Source: a virus
IMG/VR virus record: IMGVR_UViG_3300006916_000414
Span: 1-23,094 of that record
DNA: 23,094 nt
Reading direction: 5' to 3' (one strand)
The first letter of the stretch is position 1; each line of letters opens with the position of its first letter. Below are positions 7,030-14,515 of the stretch, one piece after another. The notes beneath the pieces are model-generated. The model searched no databases and was not told where the DNA came from. It was given only the letters and a program-made list of their open reading frames with translations. A program made the translations under genes and the position numbers.

Positions 7030-7280
7030 ATTTGCATCCAGACTTCATTCGGGACAAATTGACTGAAAGGCAACTCCACGAAATTGCATGGTACTACAAT
7101 CGCCATCCATTCGGTTGCGAGATTGATCACATCATGATTGCTCGTGTTATTGCAAGTTTAGTTGGTGGTAAACCTGAAGACTACATGCCGAAGTTTGCAG
7201 AAGAACTAACTACAGAAAACATGGTTTCTTCCATGAGTGGACTGAGTCAGTTTTTAGCAGACAATGAAATCGAGGAATGA
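6975..7280 (+). CDS. Tail assembly chaperone, -1 frame extension (gpT-like part of gpGT)
   Basis: After slippage the frame reads 'LEEDPREL' and then the 93 residues that also begin at ATG 6999. The segment includes 'LHPDFIRDKLTERQLHEIAWYYNRHPFGCEIDHIMIARVIASLVGGKPEDYMPKF', a helical, charged domain typical of the second chaperone, which binds the tape measure and tail tube. No good ribosome site precedes ATG 6999, which lies inside the frameshift hairpin, so the domain is best read as the C-terminal part of a fusion covering 6628-6975 and 6975-7280. Its stop overlaps the spacing before the tape measure start. Confidence 0.85.
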   Translation, partial: LEEDPRELMLWKIAIHGGHLHPDFIRDKLTERQLHEIAWYYNRHPFGCEIDHIMIARVIASLVGGKPEDYMPKFAEELTTENMVSSMSGLSQFLADNEIEE

Positions 7281-7281
7281 A

Positions 7282-8982
7282 ATGGCAACAGTCAAATCAC
7301 TTAGAATCATGCTCTATGCTGACCATCAAAAGTTAAGCAAGGGTCTTGATGGTGCAAAGAAGAAAGTCAAGAACGCTGTTCGCGACATGGCAAAAGCTCT
7401 CGCCACTGGTTTTGCTGCTCGTGAAATTGGCAGGACTGTTGTCAGTGGGATTCGAGAAGCGATAAAGATGGAGACATTCGCCGTCGACTTTAAGGTTCTT
7501 GGCACTGGTGGTTCCGATCTTTTGAAGCAATTCGAAAAAGATGCACAGAAAGTGGATTTCCCGATTGACCAATGGATGAAGGGTGGCTTGAAGTTGTGGA
7601 AAGCCGACGAAGGTCAATTGTTGGAGTTTATGGAAAGCAGCATTGCCGTTCAGAAAGCCTTGCAGACTGAACTTGGTGTAACTGCCCAGGAACTTAACAA
7701 GATGCGAATGGCTGGGGAGGTTACAGCAAACGACGTTCGTGCTGCGATGAGCAATATCATCATACCAGCAGACCAGTTTACAAAAGACGGCACAAAGCTA
7801 TTTAGGCAATTGCGTGATGAGGCGATGAAAAGTCCATTTCCGATTGAAGATTGGATGCTGGGTGGCAAACGATTGCTAGGAGCGCAGGTTCCAGCAGAGC
7901 GTGTTGTCGAAATCATGAGAATGCTTGGCGAGATGAGTGCTGGCACTGGATCTAAAATTGCTGAACTGGGTCTTGTCTTTACCCAGATATTTGCCAAGGG
8001 CAGGTTGCAGGGTGAGGAAATGCTCCAGTTTATGGAGCGAAACGTATCGCTTAACAAGGCATTGCAAAAAGTGCTTAAGGTCAACAAGCAGGAATTGCAG
8101 AAGATGCAGGAAGCAGGCCAAATAACGCCTGAGGATGTCATCCGTGCCATGAAGGAGATGACACAGGAAGGCGGCATTTTTGGCGGGATGATGGCGGCAA
8201 AGATGCAGACCCTCGGTGGATTGGTTCAATGGCTTTCAAACCAATGGAGTTGGTTCACAGCAGAGGTGGGCAGTAGACTGATTCCTGCATTGGCAGTTGG
8301 TGCTGAATTGATTGGATCAATGGTTGCTCACGGGGCAATTATCAGTGGATTCTTTTCTTCTATCGTCACTGCCATTAACCTTGTCGTAATAGCTCTTGAA
8401 ATAGTTCTTGGTGTACTTCATTTTATAGATGTGATGACACTTAACCTTTTTGGTTGGATTGTCGGGATTGTTGCTGGTTGGGCCGCTATTTCATACAGCA
8501 TATACCTTGCAAACGTCGGCGTTGCTGCTTTAACTGGAGGAACCACGTTATTTGCCATTATATCCAAAGGGGTGTTGATGATTTGGACTGCTATTAGGGC
8601 AGCAGTCACAGGTGCAACTGGCGGCATGAACCTATTATTAGCTGCCGTTATTGCTGTAGGAACTTGGTTGGTGTGGTTGGTATCAAGTAGTTGGCTAACT
8701 CGGTCTACTGACCAATTTGAAAAGATGAGGCAGGATGCAGAAGAGATTAACAAAAACATGAAAGCTGCGACCACTCAGAAAGCCACAAAGCTATTTATTT
8801 TTGGCACAGCAGAACTTGCTAACTTCACAGCACGGCAAAGAAACAAACAACTGGCATTGGCAGAAAAGCAGGTACAAGAATTGGAGCGTATCCGCGAAAA
8901 CACTGCCAAGGAAAAAGAAAAAGAATTTAAGCAGAAAAAAACTGCACAGACATTCTCTAAATCAATAGTATTCTCACCGTAG
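7282..8982 (+). CDS. Tail tape measure protein
   Basis: The protein has 566 residues from ATG 7282, 6 nt after GAGG. It sets tail length and is injected with the DNA; at about 0.15 nm per residue the tail would be roughly 85 nm. The N-terminal third matches the tape-measure N-terminal domain: 'IFAKGRLQGEEMLQFMERNVSLNKAL' (about 236-261) and 'MQEAGQITPEDVIRAM' (about 275-290). Residues about 76-156 are a shortened second copy of about 169-292. A hydrophobic block with several predicted membrane spans covers about 333-470. A coiled coil (about 476-555) ends the protein. It is short for the family, and no lysozyme or peptidase domain is seen. Confidence 0.9.
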   Translation: MATVKSLRIMLYADHQKLSKGLDGAKKKVKNAVRDMAKALATGFAAREIGRTVVSGIREAIKMETFAVDFKVLGTGGSDLLKQFEKDAQKVDFPIDQWMKGGLKLWKADEGQLLEFMESSIAVQKALQTELGVTAQELNKMRMAGEVTANDVRAAMSNIIIPADQFTKDGTKLFRQLRDEAMKSPFPIEDWMLGGKRLLGAQVPAERVVEIMRMLGEMSAGTGSKIAELGLVFTQIFAKGRLQGEEMLQFMERNVSLNKALQKVLKVNKQELQKMQEAGQITPEDVIRAMKEMTQEGGIFGGMMAAKMQTLGGLVQWLSNQWSWFTAEVGSRLIPALAVGAELIGSMVAHGAIISGFFSSIVTAINLVVIALEIVLGVLHFIDVMTLNLFGWIVGIVAGWAAISYSIYLANVGVAALTGGTTLFAIISKGVLMIWTAIRAAVTGATGGMNLLLAAVIAVGTWLVWLVSSSWLTRSTDQFEKMRQDAEEINKNMKAATTQKATKLFIFGTAELANFTARQRNKQLALAEKQVQELERIRENTAKEKEKEFKQKKTAQTFSKSIVFSP

Positions 8983-8990
8983 GGGCAATA

Positions 8991-10508
8991 ATGGCAGTTA
9001 CTCAAGTTAAGCCTTTAAGGAAAGTTGAAGCGGACGCTGGAACCGATTCAATGGAGGTGACAGTTGATTACCGTGTAACATGCGACTCTTTAAATGACGG
9101 TCCCCAAACTGTTTTAGGAAAATTTCCTCTTGGCAGGATCGTTGACGGGTACATCAAAGGTGGTCACGCTACCCCGTCGACCAAGAATCCACCACAAGTT
9201 TTAATGTACCCTTGGCCCGAACAGTGGTGCAGCGACATCACAAAATATTGGACTGCCGAAAATGGAATGGGCATACAAGCGAAAGTTGCCTTGTTCATTT
9301 CCAATGTAAGGATTGTTGAACGCGAAAAGATTGACCGTCAAAACGGTACAGTAAATTGGATTGTCGAGGTAACATTTTCTCGCGATCAAGAACATGGTGC
9401 TGATTACTCTATTCGTGAAATAACGCCATACTATCTCTATGAGGATCAGCCTCAGGAATATGGAGCATTCCTTGGACTGTACAAAAGAGTTGTTACGACT
9501 AAAAAGCCAAGTGATGGCCCGAGTCAGCCTGGGCAATGGGCTAAATTAAACGAGCCTTTTTATATAGATGAAACGGTATTTAAAGGTTACGTTAGCGAAG
9601 AAGATGCTGACGAATGGAGACCTTTGGCACTATGCAACACCGTTGGGACACCTCTTGAGCCAGGCTCCTTAGTCCAGCGTGTAGCTCGACCTGCCTTCAA
9701 ATGTGAATGGTTTTCTTATACAGCTTTAGATTTCAGTGATGCGGTTGGTAAGGTTAATGCCAGTCCCTATACGCTTGTAAGTTGGGATTCAGGATGGAAA
9801 TGGCCTACGAATTCTTTTGCTGGGGAAGGTGCTGACCATCCAGCAGTCATCTTTTATCGATGCTTCAATCCAAGAGAGCTGCTCGTCCACACTGTCGATT
9901 GCGAGATAGTCAATTGGAGTGGTCGCAGGTGTTACAAGTATAGTGTTGATTTAATTTACGATCGCGATGGTCACGACAAGTACATTGCTAATATCGGATC
10001 AGATGGTTCTGCCAAAGTTGGATCTGACACTGTAAGTGGCGGCACGGTTCAGGACGAAGATGTGCAGGAGGGAATGAGTCCAACACAGCTTTTAAAGGGC
10101 GTCGATGGATCGGGTCCAAGTCGTGATGTTTTTATTAATTACGATGGAACTCCACTTGTCAAATACGGAGCCAATGGCGATCCTCGCCAAACCACTGCTG
10201 ATGCTCTATTCATGAAATGGCGAATCCACGAAGAAGTTGAATTCTACGATCCTTGGACAATAAAATCTGGACCTCTCTCTGGTGATTATGATTTCCAAAA
10301 GGCAAGTTTTTTCCAGACAGGCAATACAAATGGCGGTGAACTTGGCAAGTGTCCTCTCTTTTATGATGGTGGCTGGAGATACTACGACATCGATCGTTCC
10401 GACCTGACAGAATTGACAGTGCCAGATGAAAGCACTTGGCCCGACGGTGTTTGTCGCGAGCCTGAACCTGGGAACGAAAAAACAAGGTACAAAAAACGGA
10501 ACCCATAA
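8991..10508 (+). CDS. Putative distal tail / tail tip structural protein
   Basis: The protein has 505 residues; AGGGGC lies 6 nt before ATG 8991. I do not recognise a named family. It is mostly predicted beta structure with many aromatic residues, contains 'DYRVTCDSLNDGPQTVLGKFPLGRIVDGYIKGG' near the start and several Trp/Tyr-rich strands in the middle, and ends in a Pro/Asp/Glu-rich and basic tail ('EPEPGNEKTRYKKRNP'). It follows the tape measure directly, where distal tail, hub or baseplate proteins are encoded, so a tail-tip role is inferred. No catalytic motif or membrane segment was seen. Confidence 0.6.
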   Translation: MAVTQVKPLRKVEADAGTDSMEVTVDYRVTCDSLNDGPQTVLGKFPLGRIVDGYIKGGHATPSTKNPPQVLMYPWPEQWCSDITKYWTAENGMGIQAKVALFISNVRIVEREKIDRQNGTVNWIVEVTFSRDQEHGADYSIREITPYYLYEDQPQEYGAFLGLYKRVVTTKKPSDGPSQPGQWAKLNEPFYIDETVFKGYVSEEDADEWRPLALCNTVGTPLEPGSLVQRVARPAFKCEWFSYTALDFSDAVGKVNASPYTLVSWDSGWKWPTNSFAGEGADHPAVIFYRCFNPRELLVHTVDCEIVNWSGRRCYKYSVDLIYDRDGHDKYIANIGSDGSAKVGSDTVSGGTVQDEDVQEGMSPTQLLKGVDGSGPSRDVFINYDGTPLVKYGANGDPRQTTADALFMKWRIHEEVEFYDPWTIKSGPLSGDYDFQKASFFQTGNTNGGELGKCPLFYDGGWRYYDIDRSDLTELTVPDESTWPDGVCREPEPGNEKTRYKKRNP

Positions 10509-10518
10509 GGAATAACAA

Positions 10519-10932
10519 ATGGCTGACTTAGTAATAACACCCAACAGTGTCCGTTCGCAGGCACTTACTCCACTTACAGCGGTACAGTTTGGCGAAGCGG
10601 TTACGCCTGGTGTTGTTCTTTACCGCTCTTCATCCGATAACAAATACTACAAATCTGATTGTGACGCCACATCCACAGCAGATATCGATGGTATCGCAAT
10701 GTCACACGGATCTGCCGACGAATACGGATACGTTTACAACTCAACAAACACAAAGCTAGATCTGAGCGTAACACTTACGACAGGAACAGCATATGTTGTA
10801 AGCGACACTGCTGGTAACATCATGCCTGACACCGACCTTACCACTGGACAATACCTATCAATCATAGGATACGGTGACGCAGATGGTTTATTGTCGTACC
10901 AACCAAACGTAACAGGTTTAGCGAAACCGTAA
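10519..10932 (+). CDS. Small phage structural protein
   Basis: The protein has 137 residues; AAGGA lies 7 nt before ATG 10519. The N-terminal 'MADLVITPNSVRSQAL' and the repeated pattern 'GVVLYRSSSDNKYYKSDCDATSTADIDGIAMS' and 'GTAYVVSDTAGNIMPDTDLTTGQYLSIIGYGDADGLL' belong to a type of small beta-rich phage protein widely seen near structural genes, usually without a named role. It is most likely a virion component such as a fibre-associated or decoration protein. It is placed between the tail-tip candidate and a coiled-coil protein. Confidence 0.65.
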   Translation: MADLVITPNSVRSQALTPLTAVQFGEAVTPGVVLYRSSSDNKYYKSDCDATSTADIDGIAMSHGSADEYGYVYNSTNTKLDLSVTLTTGTAYVVSDTAGNIMPDTDLTTGQYLSIIGYGDADGLLSYQPNVTGLAKP

Positions 10933-10935
10933 GAA

Positions 10936-11535
10936 ATGCGTGACGCAAAAAGCGAAATCGAACGACTAAAGTCGGATATCCGATTGCTGCAAGGGAAGTT
11001 GCATAAAGTAACATCTCGCCTCGGCAGGTTATCACAAATCAATCCATACCAGCACATGTTGGTTGAGGCTGATGAAGACATACAACCAAACGAAGAAGGC
11101 ACTTGCAGCGTCGTTTGGAGGTTAGGCAAAACCCCAGGTTACGATGATCGCAAACTTAAAAAACGCAACTCTTACAAAATCAAAGTTTATAACCATCGAA
11201 AAACTCCGATATGGAAGGATGAACAGTTTCACGTTGCCGTTGATACTTGGGGAGATTACTATCGCATTCGCGACAGATCGCATTACACATCCTTTTTTCT
11301 GACAGGTGACGAGGGAATACCTGCTGCAAATGGATATCAGCCAGAATATGCTTCGTGTAAAAGATATTTTTTTAACAAGAATTCTGGTGTATTAGAATTT
11401 GTTGAAGATTCTGTAATCGCTGGTGCGGTTTACGAAAATGTTTACAACCACACGGAGAATCCAATTGGATCAGACAAGTTGATACAGGCAAAGTTGATTG
11501 ACGGTCATTGGTTTGTTGATGTGGAACCGTGTTAA
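10936..11535 (+). CDS. Coiled-coil protein of the tail tip region
   Basis: The protein has 199 residues. Residues 1-35 form a clear coiled coil ('AKSEIERLKSDIRLLQGKL' onward), a common trimerisation or attachment device in fibre-type proteins. The rest is beta-rich: a compact domain with 'CSVVWRLGKTPGYDDRKLKKRNSYKIKVYNH' and an end that reads 'NPIGSDKLIQAKLIDGHWFVDVEPC'. It begins 3 nt after the preceding stop and its own stop touches the next ATG, so translation is coupled. The function is unknown; an attachment protein or structural adaptor is inferred. Confidence 0.6.
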   Translation: MRDAKSEIERLKSDIRLLQGKLHKVTSRLGRLSQINPYQHMLVEADEDIQPNEEGTCSVVWRLGKTPGYDDRKLKKRNSYKIKVYNHRKTPIWKDEQFHVAVDTWGDYYRIRDRSHYTSFFLTGDEGIPAANGYQPEYASCKRYFFNKNSGVLEFVEDSVIAGAVYENVYNHTENPIGSDKLIQAKLIDGHWFVDVEPC

Positions 11536-12975
11536 ATGAGTTTTAAGAATCACGGGCCAGGTGGGTGTTGTTGTGTTGGTACATGCCCGTTCTGGCAGGA
11601 CCAATTCGACCTGAATGGATGGTATGTTGACGACGACGGGCGGCAAGTGTGGGATACTCACTTGGGATCGAGTACGAGTTTTTACGAACAGAACGGGGCT
11701 ATGGTTGCAACAAGAAGTCCAACTGGTCTCGGTGCGGGTAACCAAAGGGATCAAGGCCCAAGGCTGCGTTACGGCTTTCTTGAGCCAGAAGGGGCGTTGC
11801 TATGGGATCTCGACAAGGGGTACAAAGCACAGTACACCATAAATGTTGATTACGGGCATCTTGTTCTTGGTCACATGAACGCAGGTTTGCTATTTGATTC
11901 GCTAACAAACAAAGCCTACCCCGTATCAGCGAGCAACTTATACTTGAGCTTTTCAGAGATATCTGGCGAAGGCTTCGACTTCGACCCAAGTTACCCGTTT
12001 GATGTAACATTAACAAGGTGCGGTGCGATCTCAACCGTTTACAACGATCCGACCTTTGGGGTCTGCCAGATCAACGCCGGACCAGACAGGATTGGAAACA
12101 CAATAGACTACAGGTTCCAAACAGACCCGAACCAAGGGCAGTGGACTGGTCGGCCAAGAACTATAAAGTTCGACATGTGGGGTAATGTGAAAGGAGACCA
12201 GCTTAGCTCACGGACACCGTTTAGCAACGGGAACAGAAGTTACTATCCCGCTGTCGTTCCATCAACACCTGAAATAACAAGGGTAAACAGGACTGACTGC
12301 CAACTAAGGCTTCACGACCTGACGATGGAGGGTATCGGTAACCTTTATAGGTACTCGATATATCCCAACAACCCAAAAAACCCACTCGTTTCATTGGGGG
12401 CCGCAACCGTCCCAAGTTACGAGGAAATTAAAGATTGCGAAATTGTCCCAGAGTGGAACATTGACGACTGGATAAACCCGTACAAGGTCGGAAATATCGA
12501 AGGTTATCCGATATTCGGCGGGGAAGCAAAGAACCAAGTCAGAGTCACGGTTAGCGGTAGCCCATCACGACCCATTGACGGCGAGGACACGACTGGACGG
12601 CTTACCAACACAAGTGAGTTCGCACAAGCTCGTGGATATGGTGCTTACATTTGGAAGGACACGCCAGTACTTGTGCCATCTGGGATGGTAATAAACACAG
12701 GCAGACACATTCGGAGGTTGGTTAACTTTAATCGACCCAACACCATACTCTGCCGAGACGACTTCATTATGGACAACGTGCAGGAACAAATAAGGATCAA
12801 TTACTGGTTCGAGATCGGGGCGGCAGGAAATAGGGAGTTTCCGTTTGAGCTAACATCACCGTTCGCTGCTGATGTCAGCGTTATTAACAATGCAGCAGTG
12901 GCAACACCAACCATCGACCCAGCCGATGCGTGGACGGCGGTCGGAAATAGAGAATGGCTTATAGAAAAACTTTAA
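11536..12975 (+). CDS. Large tail-tip / fibre candidate with Cys-rich N-terminus
   Basis: The protein has 479 residues and its start is adjacent to the previous stop (TAA ATG). The N-terminus 'HGPGGCCCVGTCPFWQDQFD' has four Cys within eight residues. The following 'DGRQVWDTHLGSSTSFYEQNGAMVATRSP' has the strand pattern of a concanavalin/LamG-like jelly roll (about 20-180), and the C-terminal third is another beta-rich region with many Arg and Asn residues. A carbohydrate-binding or receptor-binding role is inferred from this pattern and the position at the end of the tail module. I do not recognise a family with certainty. Confidence 0.55.
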   Translation: MSFKNHGPGGCCCVGTCPFWQDQFDLNGWYVDDDGRQVWDTHLGSSTSFYEQNGAMVATRSPTGLGAGNQRDQGPRLRYGFLEPEGALLWDLDKGYKAQYTINVDYGHLVLGHMNAGLLFDSLTNKAYPVSASNLYLSFSEISGEGFDFDPSYPFDVTLTRCGAISTVYNDPTFGVCQINAGPDRIGNTIDYRFQTDPNQGQWTGRPRTIKFDMWGNVKGDQLSSRTPFSNGNRSYYPAVVPSTPEITRVNRTDCQLRLHDLTMEGIGNLYRYSIYPNNPKNPLVSLGAATVPSYEEIKDCEIVPEWNIDDWINPYKVGNIEGYPIFGGEAKNQVRVTVSGSPSRPIDGEDTTGRLTNTSEFAQARGYGAYIWKDTPVLVPSGMVINTGRHIRRLVNFNRPNTILCRDDFIMDNVQEQIRINYWFEIGAAGNREFPFELTSPFAADVSVINNAAVATPTIDPADAWTAVGNREWLIEKL

Positions 12976-12989
12976 CAGGAGCAAATAAA

Positions 12990-13448
12990 ATGGGACAAGT
13001 GAATCAAACAACTATTACCTCAGGAACAATTGTCAACACTGACATTGCAGCGAGTGCAGGACTTTCAGCGTCTAAGCTACAGCACCAGCATGTTTTAGTT
13101 GCCGATTGGGGGTATGCTGATACTCAAGGAAGTATCGCCACAGAAGACGAGACTCTGTTTATTGCTAGTAGTGCTGGCGAAATCAGAGAAGTCAAGGTCT
13201 GGATGGTCAACACAGGTTCTGCGACGACTAATATTGATTTCGACCTGGAGGTTAACGGATCTTCCGTCCTTACTGGCGATATCAACATTCTTAACAGCAC
13301 GGCAAACTTTACCGCTATCTCTGGAACCATTTCCAGTGGAACCTTAGCCGCAGGTGATTATGTGACTGCCGTCATCAAAACTGTTACATCTGACAACGGC
13401 AGTACAGGACCAAGAATGCAAATTACCGTAGATAGCACCTACGTTTAA
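12990..13448 (+). CDS. Small structural / fibre-associated protein
   Basis: The protein has 152 residues from ATG 12990; ACAGGAG lies 8 nt upstream, which favours this over an in-frame ATG at 12954 inside the previous gene. The start 'GQVNQTTITSGTIVNTDIAASAGLSASKLQHQH' follows the 'N-ADI-ASA-I--SKL' pattern common in phage tail or fibre proteins. The remainder is Thr/Ser/Val-rich beta structure. It is the last rightward gene, and its stop overlaps the stop of the leftward gene at 13445. A virion role is inferred. Confidence 0.6.
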   Translation: MGQVNQTTITSGTIVNTDIAASAGLSASKLQHQHVLVADWGYADTQGSIATEDETLFIASSAGEIREVKVWMVNTGSATTNIDFDLEVNGSSVLTGDINILNSTANFTAISGTISSGTLAAGDYVTAVIKTVTSDNGSTGPRMQITVDSTYV

Positions 13449-13726
13449 TCCAGCAATGGCTTGTTTCCCTTTCTCATTGCCTGTTTGAGCGAGCGAACGG
13501 AGGCTTGGAGTTTCTTTACGGTTACCTCCAAGTCCTCCGCTTGTCTTCTCTGAGCAAACAATTTCTTTTCAAGTGCCTCTATCTTGGTGTTGTTTTCCCG
13601 AACGTGCTGAAAAATAAACCAGACACCCATCTGACCATACTGATCCAGCATTTTGCTGAGTTTTTCAGGCGACTGAATTAACTCTTCAGTTAGCCGATTG
13701 TAAACTTCGCCTTTGGTCATTTTCAT
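13445..13726 (-). CDS. Coiled-coil hypothetical protein
   Basis: The protein has 93 residues from ATG 13726, 6 nt after AGGAG. Residues 1-40 are helical ('MTKGEVYNRLTEELIQSPEKLSKML') and about 45-85 form a Leu/Lys/Glu coiled coil with a basic C-terminus. It is the last gene of the long leftward operon; its stop overlaps that of the convergent structural gene. No family is recognised; a small regulatory or nucleic-acid-associated protein is possible. Confidence 0.55.
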   Translation of the reverse strand: MKMTKGEVYNRLTEELIQSPEKLSKMLDQYGQMGVWFIFQHVRENNTKIEALEKKLFAQRRQAEDLEVTVKKLQASVRSLKQAMRKGNKPLLD

Positions 13727-13934
13727 GTGCTACTCCTAATGATGCCTTGTCTATTGCCTGCTGTAGCTTCAATATAGCATCCCAGTGCCTTCCTGCTTGA
13801 GAGGCGATATCAAACCCTAAAAGAACCAACTGAGCCTCCTTCGCCGCTCTGAGCAGATCTGGTGCTGCAACCAGCACCTGTTCTGTTACATCTGGTTCGT
13901 CGGTGCGGATGTGGTACGTTCTTATATCGCTCAT
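13686..13934 (-). CDS. Conserved small phage protein, unknown function
   Basis: The protein has 82 residues from ATG 13934, which overlaps the preceding stop (ATGA) and has GGAAG 5 nt upstream; an in-frame ATG at 13946 is less likely. 'VLVAAPDLLRAAKEAQLVL' followed by a helix ending 'AILKLQQAIDKAS' is a pattern found in many small phage proteins annotated only as hypothetical. It overlaps the next gene by 41 nt. No catalytic or binding motif is evident. Confidence 0.6.
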   Translation of the reverse strand: MSDIRTYHIRTDEPDVTEQVLVAAPDLLRAAKEAQLVLLGFDIASQAGRHWDAILKLQQAIDKASLGVAHENDQRRSLQSAN

Positions 13935-14170
13935 AATAACTTCCATTCTAACAATGTAAGGTTACGGTGATTTGGAAAGTTTGCGTCAATAATCTTGACC
14001 GCTTCCTTCCAGCTATAGGCTTTAACGTAAAGCGTTTCGATGTTTCCGCGAAAACGAAAATTGTATTTGTAAAGCCCTTTGCGATCAGGGTTAAATTTAC
14101 CCTTAGTGGAATGCTGTTGGCATGTTGGTGCAGTCTGATGCATCATTTGGGTGGAACAACGCTTCACCAT
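13931..14170 (-). CDS. Small hypothetical protein with perfect ribosome site
   Basis: The protein has 79 residues. ATG 14170 is preceded by AAGGAGG, 7 nt away, the best ribosome site in the window, which fixes this start although it overlaps the upstream gene by 68 nt. The N-terminal 25 residues or so (Gln/His/Ser/Thr-rich) are probably disordered. The rest, 'GLYKYNFRFRGNIETLYVKAYSWKEAVKIIDANFP', looks like a small alpha/beta domain. Function is unknown. Confidence 0.6.
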   Translation of the reverse strand: MVKRCSTQMMHQTAPTCQQHSTKGKFNPDRKGLYKYNFRFRGNIETLYVKAYSWKEAVKIIDANFPNHRNLTLLEWKLL

Positions 14171-14513
14171 TTTGCAACCTCCTTCTCATCACTTCTATTT
14201 TGCCAATTGAACCAGGCGGGTAATGCGTTGATTCAGTTGCTGGTTCAGGAACAAACGTCATATCATTTTTGAAGACCTTAATCCACCTGTCAACGGTGTT
14301 GATTTCTTCTATCGGCATAGCGGATGCTTTCTTGTCGATGTAAGCGAGACAATCACCTCCGCACCTATGGCTTTTGCCACTAATCAAGTTTTGTTTGCGA
14401 ACAGACCTCCTCTCGCCACACGCACACTCGCAAGGAACATAAATTGCGTAGTTACAGTTTTTGTACTCTTCGCCAACAACTTCCCACAAGCCATAAAAAT
14501 CTCCTATTGCCAT
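14103..14513 (-). CDS. Putative zinc-binding phage protein
   Basis: The protein has 136 residues from ATG 14513, 6 nt after GGGAGA, which lies in the end of the helicase gene. 'YVPCECACGERRSVRKQNLISGKSHRCGGDC' (about 25-55) is a Cys-rich segment with the spacing of the 'C-C-CG---V---L--GK---CGC' domain often seen in phage proteins, sometimes fused to HNH or AP2 domains and probably zinc-binding. The C-terminal 'YPPGSIGKIEVMRRRLQNGEALFHPND' resembles a short motif found in many phage proteins of unknown role. No nuclease motif is seen here. Confidence 0.6.
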   Translation of the reverse strand: MAIGDFYGLWEVVGEEYKNCNYAIYVPCECACGERRSVRKQNLISGKSHRCGGDCLAYIDKKASAMPIEEINTVDRWIKVFKNDMTFVPEPATESTHYPPGSIGKIEVMRRRLQNGEALFHPNDASDCTNMPTAFH

Positions 14514-14515
14514 TG

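Noticed and set aside
7650-8177. Leftward 175-residue frame opposite the tape measure gene
   Set aside because: Antisense shadow rich in Ser, Cys and Asn; the sense strand has clear family motifs.
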